In this document: positions 14,139 to 21,906 of the stretch, piece after piece | How the letters are laid out: every line of letters starts with the position of its first letter | Position numbering within the stretch: the stretch's first letter is position 1 | From: a virus | Reading direction: 5' to 3' (one strand) | DNA: 38,417 bases | IMG/VR virus record: IMGVR_UViG_3300025840_003904 | Location: 1-38,417 of that record | Program-made: the position numbers and the translations under genes | The notes under the pieces: model-generated | Database searches by the model: none | What the model was told of the DNA's origin: nothing | The model's input: only the letters and a program-made list of their open reading frames with translations

Positions 14139-14579
14139 ATGCCAAAGCAAGAACGAGATAAAAGTTTAGAACATAAACCATTTAAATATAGGGTTGGTAA
14201 ACCTATTCCAAAAGAAATAGAAATGCAACCAAAATGTATGGTTGAAAGAAATGAAGAAAAATCAATTAATACTCAACAGGCAGCAGTTACAAATAGAGGC
14301 CATCTAATTCCTTGTTGTTGGTTAGATGAACATCAAACTTTAAATCATCCAATTATGATAGAATTATTAAAAGTGAGTAAAATAAGTGAACATAATTCGA
14401 TAGAAGATATTTTAAAAACAAATGAGTGGACTAATTTTGCTAAAAATTTAGCTGAAAATAATATGGATAAAGTTTTACCTAGTTGTATTCATCATTGCAG
14501 AAAAAGAGATAACAAGGACAAAATAAAAAAAGAAACCTACTTTAAGGACGGAAAAGTTAAAAGTAAAAATATTGTGTAA
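14139..14579 (+). CDS. Free-standing SPASM-like domain, copy 2, 146 aa
   Basis: Tandem duplicate of the preceding gene. It keeps all five cysteines: C33, C59, C60 (GHLIPCCWLD), C116 and C120 (SCIHHC). The frame is open from a TTG at 14127, but the ATG at 14139 aligns exactly with the start of copy 1 and is chosen. It follows the copy 1 stop by one base (TGATATG). Either the two modules are alternative partners of the one radical SAM core, or one is redundant. A 37-bp stretch is identical in DNA to copy 1, while other parts have diverged. Confidence 0.72.
   Translation: MPKQERDKSLEHKPFKYRVGKPIPKEIEMQPKCMVERNEEKSINTQQAAVTNRGHLIPCCWLDEHQTLNHPIMIELLKVSKISEHNSIEDILKTNEWTNFAKNLAENNMDKVLPSCIHHCRKRDNKDKIKKETYFKDGKVKSKNIV
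14362..14398 (+). repeat. 37-bp exact direct repeat within SPASM copy 2
   Basis: Second copy of the 13911-13947 repeat. Confidence 0.85.
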
Positions 14580-14585
14580 ACTAAC

Positions 14586-14590
14586 AGGAG
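14586..14590 (+). promoter_or_regulatory. Ribosome site of the carbamoyltransferase
   Basis: AGGAG, 7 nt before ATG 14598. Few genes of the long operon have such a site; most rely on overlap with the preceding gene. It suggests higher or independent translation of this enzyme. Confidence 0.7.
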
Positions 14591-14597
14591 ATATATT

Positions 14598-16103
14598 ATG
14601 AAAATTTACAGCGTTGCATTAAACTTACACGACCACAATACATATGATGGAAACTATCACAATCAAAGAGAGCGTCATACCAGATTTAAACACAATCTTC
14701 CATATCACGCTGAAGCTTATGCTCACCAATCTGATATATTAAATCCTAAAGATTATAGATTAAATGATGAGTTTGTTAGTGAATACTTTAAAAAGAGAGA
14801 TGGAGATGATGTTTTAGCGTTTACGTACACTCTAGGTGGTATTAGAAAATCAAAAGATGAACTTTTTAACACTATATTAAAAGATCATAAAGAAATACTT
14901 AATTATGAACCTAAAAAACTTTGGGATCATTATTATAAAGATGGAATTTATTATATAGATCATCATCAATCTCACGCCGCATATGCCTTTATTAATTCAG
15001 GCTTTGAAGAGTCTGATATATTAGCTATTGATGGAATAGGTTCAAAATATAGATGTGTATTTTTTGATAAGGATAAAAATATGATAGACTTATCTGATAA
15101 GTTGCCAATAGGATGGTTATGGAATCATATGTCTAATCTTACAGGATTCGGAACACTCGGTGCAAGTAAATTAATGGGCAAAGTTGGATATGGTAAATTT
15201 AATCAATATTATTATGATTTTTTAGATACAGTATTATCTGGACCTATTTTAGAAAAAAAACAAAATTGGCCATTTGTACCAATCTATGGTATTGATGATC
15301 TAGCATATACACTACAACAAATTACCATTGACAAACTTAAAGAGTACATATGGCCTTTAAAGACTTGTGAAAATTTATGTATTGCAGGAGGTGTTGCTTA
15401 TAATGGTTATATGAATGAGAGATTTACAAACCACTATATGAATGAAGTGTATGTACCGCCTGCTGTTGGGGATGAAGGTCAGGCCATAGGTACATATCAA
15501 CACGCTGACTATGTTTTAAATCAAAATATACACAAATCACAAACATACGCTGGAGTTGAATATGATTATGTTGGTGAAGAAAAGGCAGATTATAAAGAAG
15601 TTGCACAAGCAATTGCTGATGGTAAAATAGTAGGTTGGTTTCAAGGTAAATCTGAAAGTGGTAATAGGGCATTAGGTAATAGAAGCATATTAGCAGATCC
15701 TCGTAATCCAGATATAAAAGACATTATTAATCACACCATTAAGATGAGAGAAGACTTTAGACCTTTTGCACCAGCTGTACTAGAAGAACATTATAAAGAA
15801 TACTTTAAAACAAGATTTCCTAGTCCATATATGAGTAGAATATGTAAAGTTAAAACAGATAAAGTTCCAGGAATTACACACGTTGATGGCACCGCTAGAA
15901 TACAAACTGTTAATAAAGAATTTAATGAAAAGTTTTATAATATTATAAATGAGTTTTATAAAATAACAGGAATTCCAATGCTATTGAACACAAGTTTTAA
16001 CTGTCAGGAACCTATAGTAGAAACACCTGAGCAAGCTATAAGAACCTTTAAAAGAACAGCATTAGATATTTTAGTAATAAATAATTACATAATAAGAAAA
16101 TAA
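14598..16103 (+). CDS. NodU/CmcH-type O-carbamoyltransferase, 501 aa
   Basis: Transfers a carbamoyl group from carbamoyl phosphate to a hydroxyl, usually on a sugar. The Kae1-like N-domain has IDHHQSHAAYAF (H122, H126, metal/adenylate site), ILAIDGIGS, a LGASKLMGKVGYG loop (usually GxxKLMGLAPYG) and NLCIAGGVAYN. The C-domain has GKIVGWFQGKSESGNRALGNRSILADPR, REDFRPFAPAVLEE and GIPMLLNTSFN, all strong family signatures. Length is a little below the usual 550-600. It follows the SPASM gene by 18 nt with its own ribosome site, and its TAA is followed by the nitroreductase-like start as TAATATG. Family certain; acceptor unknown, presumably a glycan made by this operon. Confidence 0.93.
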   Translation: MKIYSVALNLHDHNTYDGNYHNQRERHTRFKHNLPYHAEAYAHQSDILNPKDYRLNDEFVSEYFKKRDGDDVLAFTYTLGGIRKSKDELFNTILKDHKEILNYEPKKLWDHYYKDGIYYIDHHQSHAAYAFINSGFEESDILAIDGIGSKYRCVFFDKDKNMIDLSDKLPIGWLWNHMSNLTGFGTLGASKLMGKVGYGKFNQYYYDFLDTVLSGPILEKKQNWPFVPIYGIDDLAYTLQQITIDKLKEYIWPLKTCENLCIAGGVAYNGYMNERFTNHYMNEVYVPPAVGDEGQAIGTYQHADYVLNQNIHKSQTYAGVEYDYVGEEKADYKEVAQAIADGKIVGWFQGKSESGNRALGNRSILADPRNPDIKDIINHTIKMREDFRPFAPAVLEEHYKEYFKTRFPSPYMSRICKVKTDKVPGITHVDGTARIQTVNKEFNEKFYNIINEFYKITGIPMLLNTSFNCQEPIVETPEQAIRTFKRTALDILVINNYIIRK

Positions 16104-16104
16104 T

Positions 16105-16914
16105 ATGAATTTATTAGAACTATATAAAAATCGAAGACAAGCCTTTTCTTATAAACTAGATGCACACATAGAAGAGGAAACTATTTTAGAATGTTTTAAA
16201 AAAGCTCAAATTGAATCACCCTCAAAAAATAACGAACAACCGTATAAAGTAAACATATTTGGACCAGATTGCCAAAACATAAAAGAAAGAATTTACAAAA
16301 AAGTTATAGACAAGCATAGACGTATGCAACAAAAGTCGGTAGATCGTAACTTATCTGCAACAAAATTAAAACCACACGACACAATTAATCAACTTAGTGA
16401 TGATCAAAGACTTGGAAATATAAATGTAAATTACAGACACGTATTAGATAACACATATTTAGCAGTTTTTTCACAAAGACTTACAAATCCTAATCAATAT
16501 AATCTTAATCTAGCTGCGACAGGTGGTCATTATTTAGACAACGCTGATCCTTTAGAGTTAAAAAATAATGAAAAAGCAGTGGCTGTAGAAGTAGGATTAT
16601 TTGCTGATGCAGTATCTCTATTTTTATTAGAAAGGGGTATAGGAAGCTCATATCATATCTGTTTTCAACCAGACGCTGATAACTTTATAGATATACCTGG
16701 TGTTACAGATTATATAAAAGATGGACCTTGCGAAGGACAACTTGTAGGAACAGTTTTGTTAATGATGTCAATCGGTATTGTTAATCTAACAAAAAGACAA
16801 TATTTAGAAAAATTAGAAAAAGACAAGTCTAAAAACTTTTATAATGATTCAGACCATTATAAATCTAATACAAAACCATCATTTGAAACAGTAGTTAAAA
16901 TACACAAAAAATAA
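16105..16914 (+). CDS. Nitroreductase-family flavoprotein, 269 aa
   Basis: Better match to the family than the 297-aa protein: NRRQAFSYKLD (9-19) is the N-terminal FMN-phosphate Arg motif, AQIESPSKNNEQPYKVNIF (34-52) is the A-x-x-x-PS-x-x-N-x-QP motif, VEVGLFADAVSLFLLERGIG (161-180) is the central helix, and LVGTVLLMMSIGIVN lies near the end. It should bind FMN and use NAD(P)H or act on an unusual substrate. It is joined to both neighbours by TAATATG junctions. The presence of two diverged members in one cargo suggests a specific step rather than general reduction; substrate unknown. Confidence 0.78.
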   Translation: MNLLELYKNRRQAFSYKLDAHIEEETILECFKKAQIESPSKNNEQPYKVNIFGPDCQNIKERIYKKVIDKHRRMQQKSVDRNLSATKLKPHDTINQLSDDQRLGNINVNYRHVLDNTYLAVFSQRLTNPNQYNLNLAATGGHYLDNADPLELKNNEKAVAVEVGLFADAVSLFLLERGIGSSYHICFQPDADNFIDIPGVTDYIKDGPCEGQLVGTVLLMMSIGIVNLTKRQYLEKLEKDKSKNFYNDSDHYKSNTKPSFETVVKIHKK

Positions 16915-16915
16915 T

Positions 16916-17533
16916 ATGATTGATAATATAGAAATAGAATTATTTAAAAAAATTATACAAGAAAGTAGGCACAATCCTGATGTTTTGGATTCTTATAGTA
17001 TAAATCAATTTAATGCAAAAGAAAAACTGATAGAACACGTAGAAAATTTAAACATACTAGATAACAATTCTGAAATAGTAATATTTGGAAGTTGGTATGG
17101 AAGTATCTTTATACCAGGATTTAAATATGTAAAAAGAATTACTTTAGTTGATACTGATAGGGCTGTTATCAATATTTCTAAAAATAGATTATTTGATCAC
17201 TATAAAAATGTAGATTTTGTTTGTAATGATGTGTTTGAATGGGCTGAAGACTCAAGTAGAATTAAAAAAACAGATTTAATTATCAATACTTCTTGTGAAC
17301 ATATGAAATCTATGAAAGAACTCAAAATATTAAGTAATTTAAATTGTTATTTTGCTTTTCAGTCAAATAATATGTTTAACATACCCACACACACAAATTG
17401 TGTAAACAATATTGATGAATTTAAAGAACAATTACCCTACAATGCAAATGTTATGGTAGAAGATGAAATAAAAGATGAAAGAGGAACAAGATTTCTTGTT
17501 ATAGGGAGATTTAATGAAAAGAGTAATCTATAG
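16916..17533 (+). CDS. Class I SAM-dependent methyltransferase-like protein, 205 aa
   Basis: Rossmann pattern: SEIVIFGSWYGS (52-63) as the SAM-binding loop, ITLVDTDRA (75-83) with D79/D81 at the end of strand 2, VDFVCNDVFEW (99-109) with D105, and TDLIINTSCEHM (119-130) as strand 4. The glycine loop is unusual (GSWYGS rather than GxGxG), so binding to SAM is inferred from overall order. It likely methylates a sugar or small molecule made by the operon. The last 20 nt overlap the next gene's start. Confidence 0.65.
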   Translation: MIDNIEIELFKKIIQESRHNPDVLDSYSINQFNAKEKLIEHVENLNILDNNSEIVIFGSWYGSIFIPGFKYVKRITLVDTDRAVINISKNRLFDHYKNVDFVCNDVFEWAEDSSRIKKTDLIINTSCEHMKSMKELKILSNLNCYFAFQSNNMFNIPTHTNCVNNIDEFKEQLPYNANVMVEDEIKDERGTRFLVIGRFNEKSNL

Positions 17534-18374
17534 TTTATATATTGACATACCTAGAAATGAACTTGATTTATTTGATGAAAAAGTTTTAGGTAAAAACAAA
17601 ATACCAATAAACCACGCCACAAAACATTCATTCAAACTACATTATCCTAAATTATTAGCTTGTAAACACACATATGCTTATGAAACAGGTGTTGATTTCA
17701 AAATGTTTGAATATGACTCTAATTTTATTATGTTTAAAGAGAATTTTAATAAAAAATATCCATTTGTAACATCTTATAATATTGTTAATTTTTATAAACT
17801 ACATTTACTATACAAACTGGCTGAAGAATATGATGAAATTCTTTATTTAGATTTTGATGTTGTTCCTGTTACTAAAGAAAGTTTTTTTGATAAGTGGGAT
17901 TTTCAAAAAGGAATATGTGTATATGATAACACATATAAGGTACAAAAGATGGAAGTAATATCTGAAAAGACAAATACTATAAGAAGTCCATCGTCAAAAT
18001 ATTATAACACCCAGGCTATGTTATTTGCACACAATCTTAGTATGAAGAATAATGTTATAAACACAGGAATTATTGGAACTAATAAAAAATATTTAGAAAA
18101 GTTAAATTACTTTGGTTCATTTGATGAAGACATATCACTTATGACTGAATTAAAAACTGATACAAGTTTTTTTCCTAAAAAAATAGTTGATTTTTTTGGA
18201 TATGATAATGAAACACTTTTTAGTTTTAAACTAGAACAAAACAAAGTACCTGTTCAATGGTTAGATTCAGAATGGCATTATTTTTTTAGCTCTCAACAAT
18301 TTATTCCTAAAGAAACAAAATTAATACACGCTATAAATAAAAATTTTGATTTAATATGGAAATTATATGATTAA
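17514..18374 (+). CDS. GT-A glycosyltransferase-like protein, 286 aa
   Basis: EILYLDFDVVPV (108-119) supplies a D113-x-D115 motif that binds metal and nucleotide-sugar, and VNFYKLHLLYKLAEEYD is the helix usually before it in GT8/GT32-type enzymes. Later FSFKLEQNKVPVQWLDSEWH and KLIHAINKN resemble the acceptor-side and terminal His regions. Overlaps both neighbours (20 and 8 nt). It should add a sugar to the operon's glycan; the sugar is unknown. Confidence 0.7.
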   Translation: MKRVIYSLYIDIPRNELDLFDEKVLGKNKIPINHATKHSFKLHYPKLLACKHTYAYETGVDFKMFEYDSNFIMFKENFNKKYPFVTSYNIVNFYKLHLLYKLAEEYDEILYLDFDVVPVTKESFFDKWDFQKGICVYDNTYKVQKMEVISEKTNTIRSPSSKYYNTQAMLFAHNLSMKNNVINTGIIGTNKKYLEKLNYFGSFDEDISLMTELKTDTSFFPKKIVDFFGYDNETLFSFKLEQNKVPVQWLDSEWHYFFSSQQFIPKETKLIHAINKNFDLIWKLYD

Positions 18375-19134
18375 GATATGTACTGTTTACTTTGAAGGAT
18401 TATATAAACCAGAATATGTATCAAAACTCTATAGATCACTAAAAAGAAACTCTACAGTACCTTTTGAATTTATCTGTATTAGTGATAATAAAAATATTGA
18501 AGCTGACGTCATATTACCATATAATCACCTTGGTGATATTAAACGACACTGGCATAAATTAAAATTTTTCAGTCCACAATTTGCATATCAACAACCTGGT
18601 GATGATATTATTATTATGGACATTGATCAAGTAATAGTAAACAATGTTGATGATATATTAAAATGGGAAGTAAAAGAAAACGAATTAGTTACTTATGAAA
18701 ATTGGTGGAATAGTAAACCAAATCCATTTGCAGCTGTAAATCCATTACCTATTAACGGAGGTTTTTACAAGTTTAAATCAGGAAGTTTAAAATTTATATG
18801 GGATGAATTTTCTTTAAATCCTGAATACTGGCAATTACATTATTATAACAAAGGTGATGTACATTATAAGTATTATGGAGAACAAAATTATGTAAACTGG
18901 AAACTAGAAGAACACAATTGTGTAATTAATAAACTACCAGCTCAATGGATTGGTAAATATGCTGATACAAATAGGGAAAATATAGTACTTAACAAAATGT
19001 ATTCTACAAAGTTTAATACTGACTTTATGATATTGGATGATGTCAATGATAATATTAAAATAGTACACTTTTTAGGTGTTGGAAAAGTGATACACGGTAA
19101 TAATGATAGTTTTATAGAAAAACATTGGAAATAA
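18367..19134 (+). CDS. GT-A glycosyltransferase-like protein, 255 aa
   Basis: Opening MIKICTVYFEGLYKPEYVSKL and PFEFICISDN, then DDIIIMDIDQVIVNN with D85-x-D87, then INGGFYKFKSG and IKIVHFLGVGKVIHG. The HF-x-G-x-x-K ending is typical of GT8-like retaining transferases. It differs clearly from the 286-aa and 192-aa enzymes, so three DxD transferases probably act in turn. Its TAA overlaps the next ATG by one base (TAATG). Confidence 0.78.
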   Translation: MIKICTVYFEGLYKPEYVSKLYRSLKRNSTVPFEFICISDNKNIEADVILPYNHLGDIKRHWHKLKFFSPQFAYQQPGDDIIIMDIDQVIVNNVDDILKWEVKENELVTYENWWNSKPNPFAAVNPLPINGGFYKFKSGSLKFIWDEFSLNPEYWQLHYYNKGDVHYKYYGEQNYVNWKLEEHNCVINKLPAQWIGKYADTNRENIVLNKMYSTKFNTDFMILDDVNDNIKIVHFLGVGKVIHGNNDSFIEKHWK

Positions 19135-20105
19135 TGGAAAAAATATTTAAAGATAAAGGTATTAACATAGACGCAGGTAATAAATGCACTTTAGAGTGTG
19201 CAGCTTGTGCCCGCCAACAGTATAAAAACATTGGTAGAAAGATTCCTGGAAACGATTTAACACCTGAACAATTTGATAAATTAACTGCTCATTTTAAAAA
19301 AGTTTCTTTTTGTGGAACATTCTCAGATCCAATTTTCAATCCTTATTTTTTAGATATATTAAAAATATGCAAAGAAAAAAATATCAAAACAAAAATTAGT
19401 ACAGCAGCGTCACAAAGACCTATATCTTGGTATCAAAAGGCCTTTGATACATATGATAAAGCTTTATGGGTTTTTGGCATAGATGGATTGCCTAAAGATA
19501 GTCATAAGTATAGAATACATCAAAAAGGAGAATATCTTTTTGACATAATGCTAATGGCAAAATCTCAAAATATACCTGTAGAATGGCAATATATTGTTTT
19601 TGATTATAATAAAGATGATGTAGAAGAAGCTAAAAAAATAGCAAAAAAACACAAAATACGATTAACTCTTATTTTTTCACACAGAAATGTATCTACTAAT
19701 AATAAAAAAATAGAAAATATAAACGATAAAAAAGAAATAGAAAGTGTTATTTTAGAAAAAGAAACTAAAATTGTATATAAATCTAACGTTATATCTAATA
19801 CAGAAACAAAAAGTTTTAAACCTAAATGTATCCATACTAATAGAGATTTATCTTTTTCTAACACAGGTCATATATTACCTTGTTGTTGGTTAAATACTCA
19901 AAACAAAGAAACTGAAATATCTAAATTATTTGATAGTAAACTTCATATAGATAATAATACGGTAGAAGAAATTTTAAATAGTGAAGATTGGAAAAACTTT
20001 TTTAACATATTAAAAAATGATTCTTCTAAAGTACCGTTTAAATGTAGAAGTAATTGTACCAATGATTTAAATGACAATCCAGAAGAAACTAAAATAAATA
20101 TATGA
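19134..20105 (+). CDS. Radical SAM-SPASM protein, 323 aa, intact paralogue of the split pair
   Basis: Core C18-x3-C22-x2-C25 (KCTLECAACARQQ), VSFCGTFSDP, STAASQRPISWY, IDGLPKDSHKYRI and WQYIVFDYNKDDV, followed in the same frame by a SPASM part with KCIHTN, GHILPCCWL (about 245-253) and KCRSNC (about 303-308). This is the one-piece version of 13048-13710 plus 13688-14137. The frame is open from TTG 19125, but ATG 19134 overlapping the upstream TAA is the likely start. Similar free enzymes occur near glycan genes in phages; the reaction is unknown. Ends ATGA with the next gene. Confidence 0.85.
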   Translation: MEKIFKDKGINIDAGNKCTLECAACARQQYKNIGRKIPGNDLTPEQFDKLTAHFKKVSFCGTFSDPIFNPYFLDILKICKEKNIKTKISTAASQRPISWYQKAFDTYDKALWVFGIDGLPKDSHKYRIHQKGEYLFDIMLMAKSQNIPVEWQYIVFDYNKDDVEEAKKIAKKHKIRLTLIFSHRNVSTNNKKIENINDKKEIESVILEKETKIVYKSNVISNTETKSFKPKCIHTNRDLSFSNTGHILPCCWLNTQNKETEISKLFDSKLHIDNNTVEEILNSEDWKNFFNILKNDSSKVPFKCRSNCTNDLNDNPEETKINI

Positions 20106-20680
20106 GAATAATTTGTTGTAGATTTGGTAATAAGTTTACTCAATGGCACGTTGATAACTTAAAACATATGATAGATAAATACTCTGGCTTAAAATATGAT
20201 AGCTTTGAAATCATAGAAGATGATCTATTTGGCAATTGGTTTAATAAGTTTCAAATGTATGATAGATTTAGAGATGGTGAGAATTTATATTTTGATTTAG
20301 ATGTAGTTATCTTTGACAAACTTCCTAATTTAATTAGAAAAAACTTTACTTTACTAGACGATACGTGGTGGAGAGAACGTGCTCACACACCACTTAACTC
20401 ATCTATTGTTTCTTGGACAGGTGATATATCTCATATATGGAATAAATTTAAACAAAAACAGAATCACTATCTTAAAACATACATTAGAGGAAGTGATGAA
20501 TGGTATTTTAAGAATATAGAATATGAAACCTATGACAAAATTTGTCCATCTATAAAAGATTATATCTATACTAAACCTTCAAATTATAGTGTTTGTACAC
20601 TTGGTCAAATGCACCATTTACAAGAAGAAGGATGGACTGGTTGGTATTCTAATTATTTTCTACCGAAGACTCGTATATAG
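20102..20680 (+). CDS. Short GT-A glycosyltransferase-like protein, 192 aa
   Basis: NLYFDLDVVIFDKL (61-74) gives D65-x-D67. FNKFQMYDRF, TWWRERAHTPLNSSIVSW and SDEWYFKN fill the acceptor region, and GQMHHLQEEGW near the end resembles a terminal metal-binding His. Last gene of the long plus-strand operon. Its 3' end overlaps the convergent 168-aa gene by 32 nt, and no terminator is visible between them. Family likely; substrate unknown. Confidence 0.72.
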   Translation: MRIICCRFGNKFTQWHVDNLKHMIDKYSGLKYDSFEIIEDDLFGNWFNKFQMYDRFRDGENLYFDLDVVIFDKLPNLIRKNFTLLDDTWWRERAHTPLNSSIVSWTGDISHIWNKFKQKQNHYLKTYIRGSDEWYFKNIEYETYDKICPSIKDYIYTKPSNYSVCTLGQMHHLQEEGWTGWYSNYFLPKTRI

Positions 20681-21155
20681 CTAAAGCGTTTTTAATTACT
20701 TCTAACTTAGTTTTAGATAATCTCAATTGTTTTTTAGCTTCATCATTTTTTGATTTACTTACAGGTTCCATTTCAAAAAATGCTAACTTTAAAGCAAAAA
20801 TATGGTCTATATTGTCAATATCAGTAAATAGAGCCTTTACAATTGTGGGATAAAATTTTGTGTCAAGTTTATCTTTGTCAAGTACGAGTCCTTCTTTTTG
20901 AGCAATTCTCAAAACTTCTTCTTCAAACCCTTTTCTTTCCTGTGTACGTTTCTGATATGTAGATTCGTGTAAATCATCTAAGCTCATAAACTTAGATAGT
21001 ACTTTATATTGTTCTCCATTTTCATCATATGGAATAATAGTAGTAAATACACTTCTCTTATCTGCTGTTGTAGTTTGTATTTCAATATTTTCTCTTGCAC
21101 TATCAATAAAATAAGCAGTTAAAAAATTATCTTTTAAGTATTCTTCAGTTATCAT
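20649..21155 (-). CDS. Conserved phage protein of unknown function, 168 aa
   Basis: Begins MITEEYLKDNFLTAYFID and has an acidic N-part (NIEIQTTTAD, TTIIPYDENGEQYKVL), a charged middle (STYQKRTQERKGFEEEVLRIA) and a helical C-part. I recall similar uncharacterised proteins in marine T4-like phages but cannot name a role. AAGGAG lies 7 nt before the ATG, an excellent ribosome site. It overlaps the epimerase stop by 11 nt and ends in a 32-nt convergent overlap with the last cargo gene. It marks the border between the tail block and the cargo. Confidence 0.65.
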   Translation of the reverse strand: MITEEYLKDNFLTAYFIDSARENIEIQTTTADKRSVFTTIIPYDENGEQYKVLSKFMSLDDLHESTYQKRTQERKGFEEEVLRIAQKEGLVLDKDKLDTKFYPTIVKALFTDIDNIDHIFALKLAFFEMEPVSKSKNDEAKKQLRLSKTKLEVIKNALAIYESSVENN

Positions 21156-21873
21156 TACGATTCTCCTTTATATAATTATATAAGTCAATTTTTGGTGACC
21201 ATCCAATTGTATTTAGTAGGGTATTATCAGCAAGGTTATCTAATCGTTCAAACGCATTTCCCACAACACGTTTACAATCAATTTTAAAATAATCAACCAA
21301 CTCTATAAGGTTGTTTGTTCTTCCTGAACCTATGTCTGTAATACCCTTTAAGTTTGATTTAATCAAACTGTCTATCGCTCTCACTAAATCGTCAACGTGT
21401 ATAAAATCTCTACTATGATTTGTGTTAATGTAAGGAACATCATTTCTTAATATTCTTGGTATTAACATTGTATCTCTAGCATTAGGACCATATACAGTTG
21501 TAAATCTCATACCAACACTATTCTCTGGAGCAATTTGCTCAAGGCTATACTTGCTCATAGCATATGGATTTTTCCAAGGCTCGTGTGCTGTTGATGAACT
21601 TGCGTATAAGATTCTTGTGTCTTTGAAATAATCAAAAAGTCTTTGACCTGCAATTACATTTTGTTCCCAATATTCTGTAGGTCTATCTAAACTATCTCGT
21701 ACACCAGAAAGGCCAGCAAGATGTATAACTAAATCTACGTTATATTTTAAGTCGCAAGTAAGCAGATTATTGCCTGTTTGTTTATCCAGACAAATTACTT
21801 TGTGATTAATTTTTAAAAAGTTGAATAGATGTTGGCCTATAAAGCCTTCACTACCAGTTAATAATATATTCAT
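21145..21873 (-). CDS. Extended SDR NAD-dependent sugar-nucleotide epimerase/dehydratase, 242 aa
   Basis: GSEGFIG (7-13) binds NAD. VIHLAGLSGVRDS (49-61) and YASSSTAHEP lead to catalytic Y104-A-M-S-K108 (NPYAMSKYSLEQ). MRFTTVYGPNARDTM and NHSRDFIHVDDLVRAI complete the UDP-sugar epimerase/dehydratase signature. At 242 aa it is shorter than the usual 310-340, mainly through a compact middle and C-part; all core motifs remain. It could make the keto-sugar used by the sugar aminotransferase, although it lies on the opposite strand among structural genes and has a late-like box, so it may serve virion glycans instead. Confidence 0.88.
   Translation of the reverse strand: MNILLTGSEGFIGQHLFNFLKINHKVICLDKQTGNNLLTCDLKYNVDLVIHLAGLSGVRDSLDRPTEYWEQNVIAGQRLFDYFKDTRILYASSSTAHEPWKNPYAMSKYSLEQIAPENSVGMRFTTVYGPNARDTMLIPRILRNDVPYINTNHSRDFIHVDDLVRAIDSLIKSNLKGITDIGSGRTNNLIELVDYFKIDCKRVVGNAFERLDNLADNTLLNTIGWSPKIDLYNYIKENRNDN
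21163..21168 (-). promoter_or_regulatory. Ribosome site of the 168-aa gene
   Basis: AAGGAG on the minus strand, 7 nt before ATG 21155, inside the end of the epimerase gene. It fixes the start of the 168-aa protein. Confidence 0.75.
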
Positions 21874-21898
21874 AATTCATAATATAATTTTTTAAATC

Positions 21899-21906
21899 TA
21901 TTTATT
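21899..21906 (-). promoter_or_regulatory. Late-like promoter box of the epimerase
   Basis: AATAAATA on the minus strand, overlapping the stop codon of the 313-aa gene by two bases. Predicted start about 21893 would give a 20-nt leader for the epimerase. One mismatch to the T4 consensus. Confidence 0.45.
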
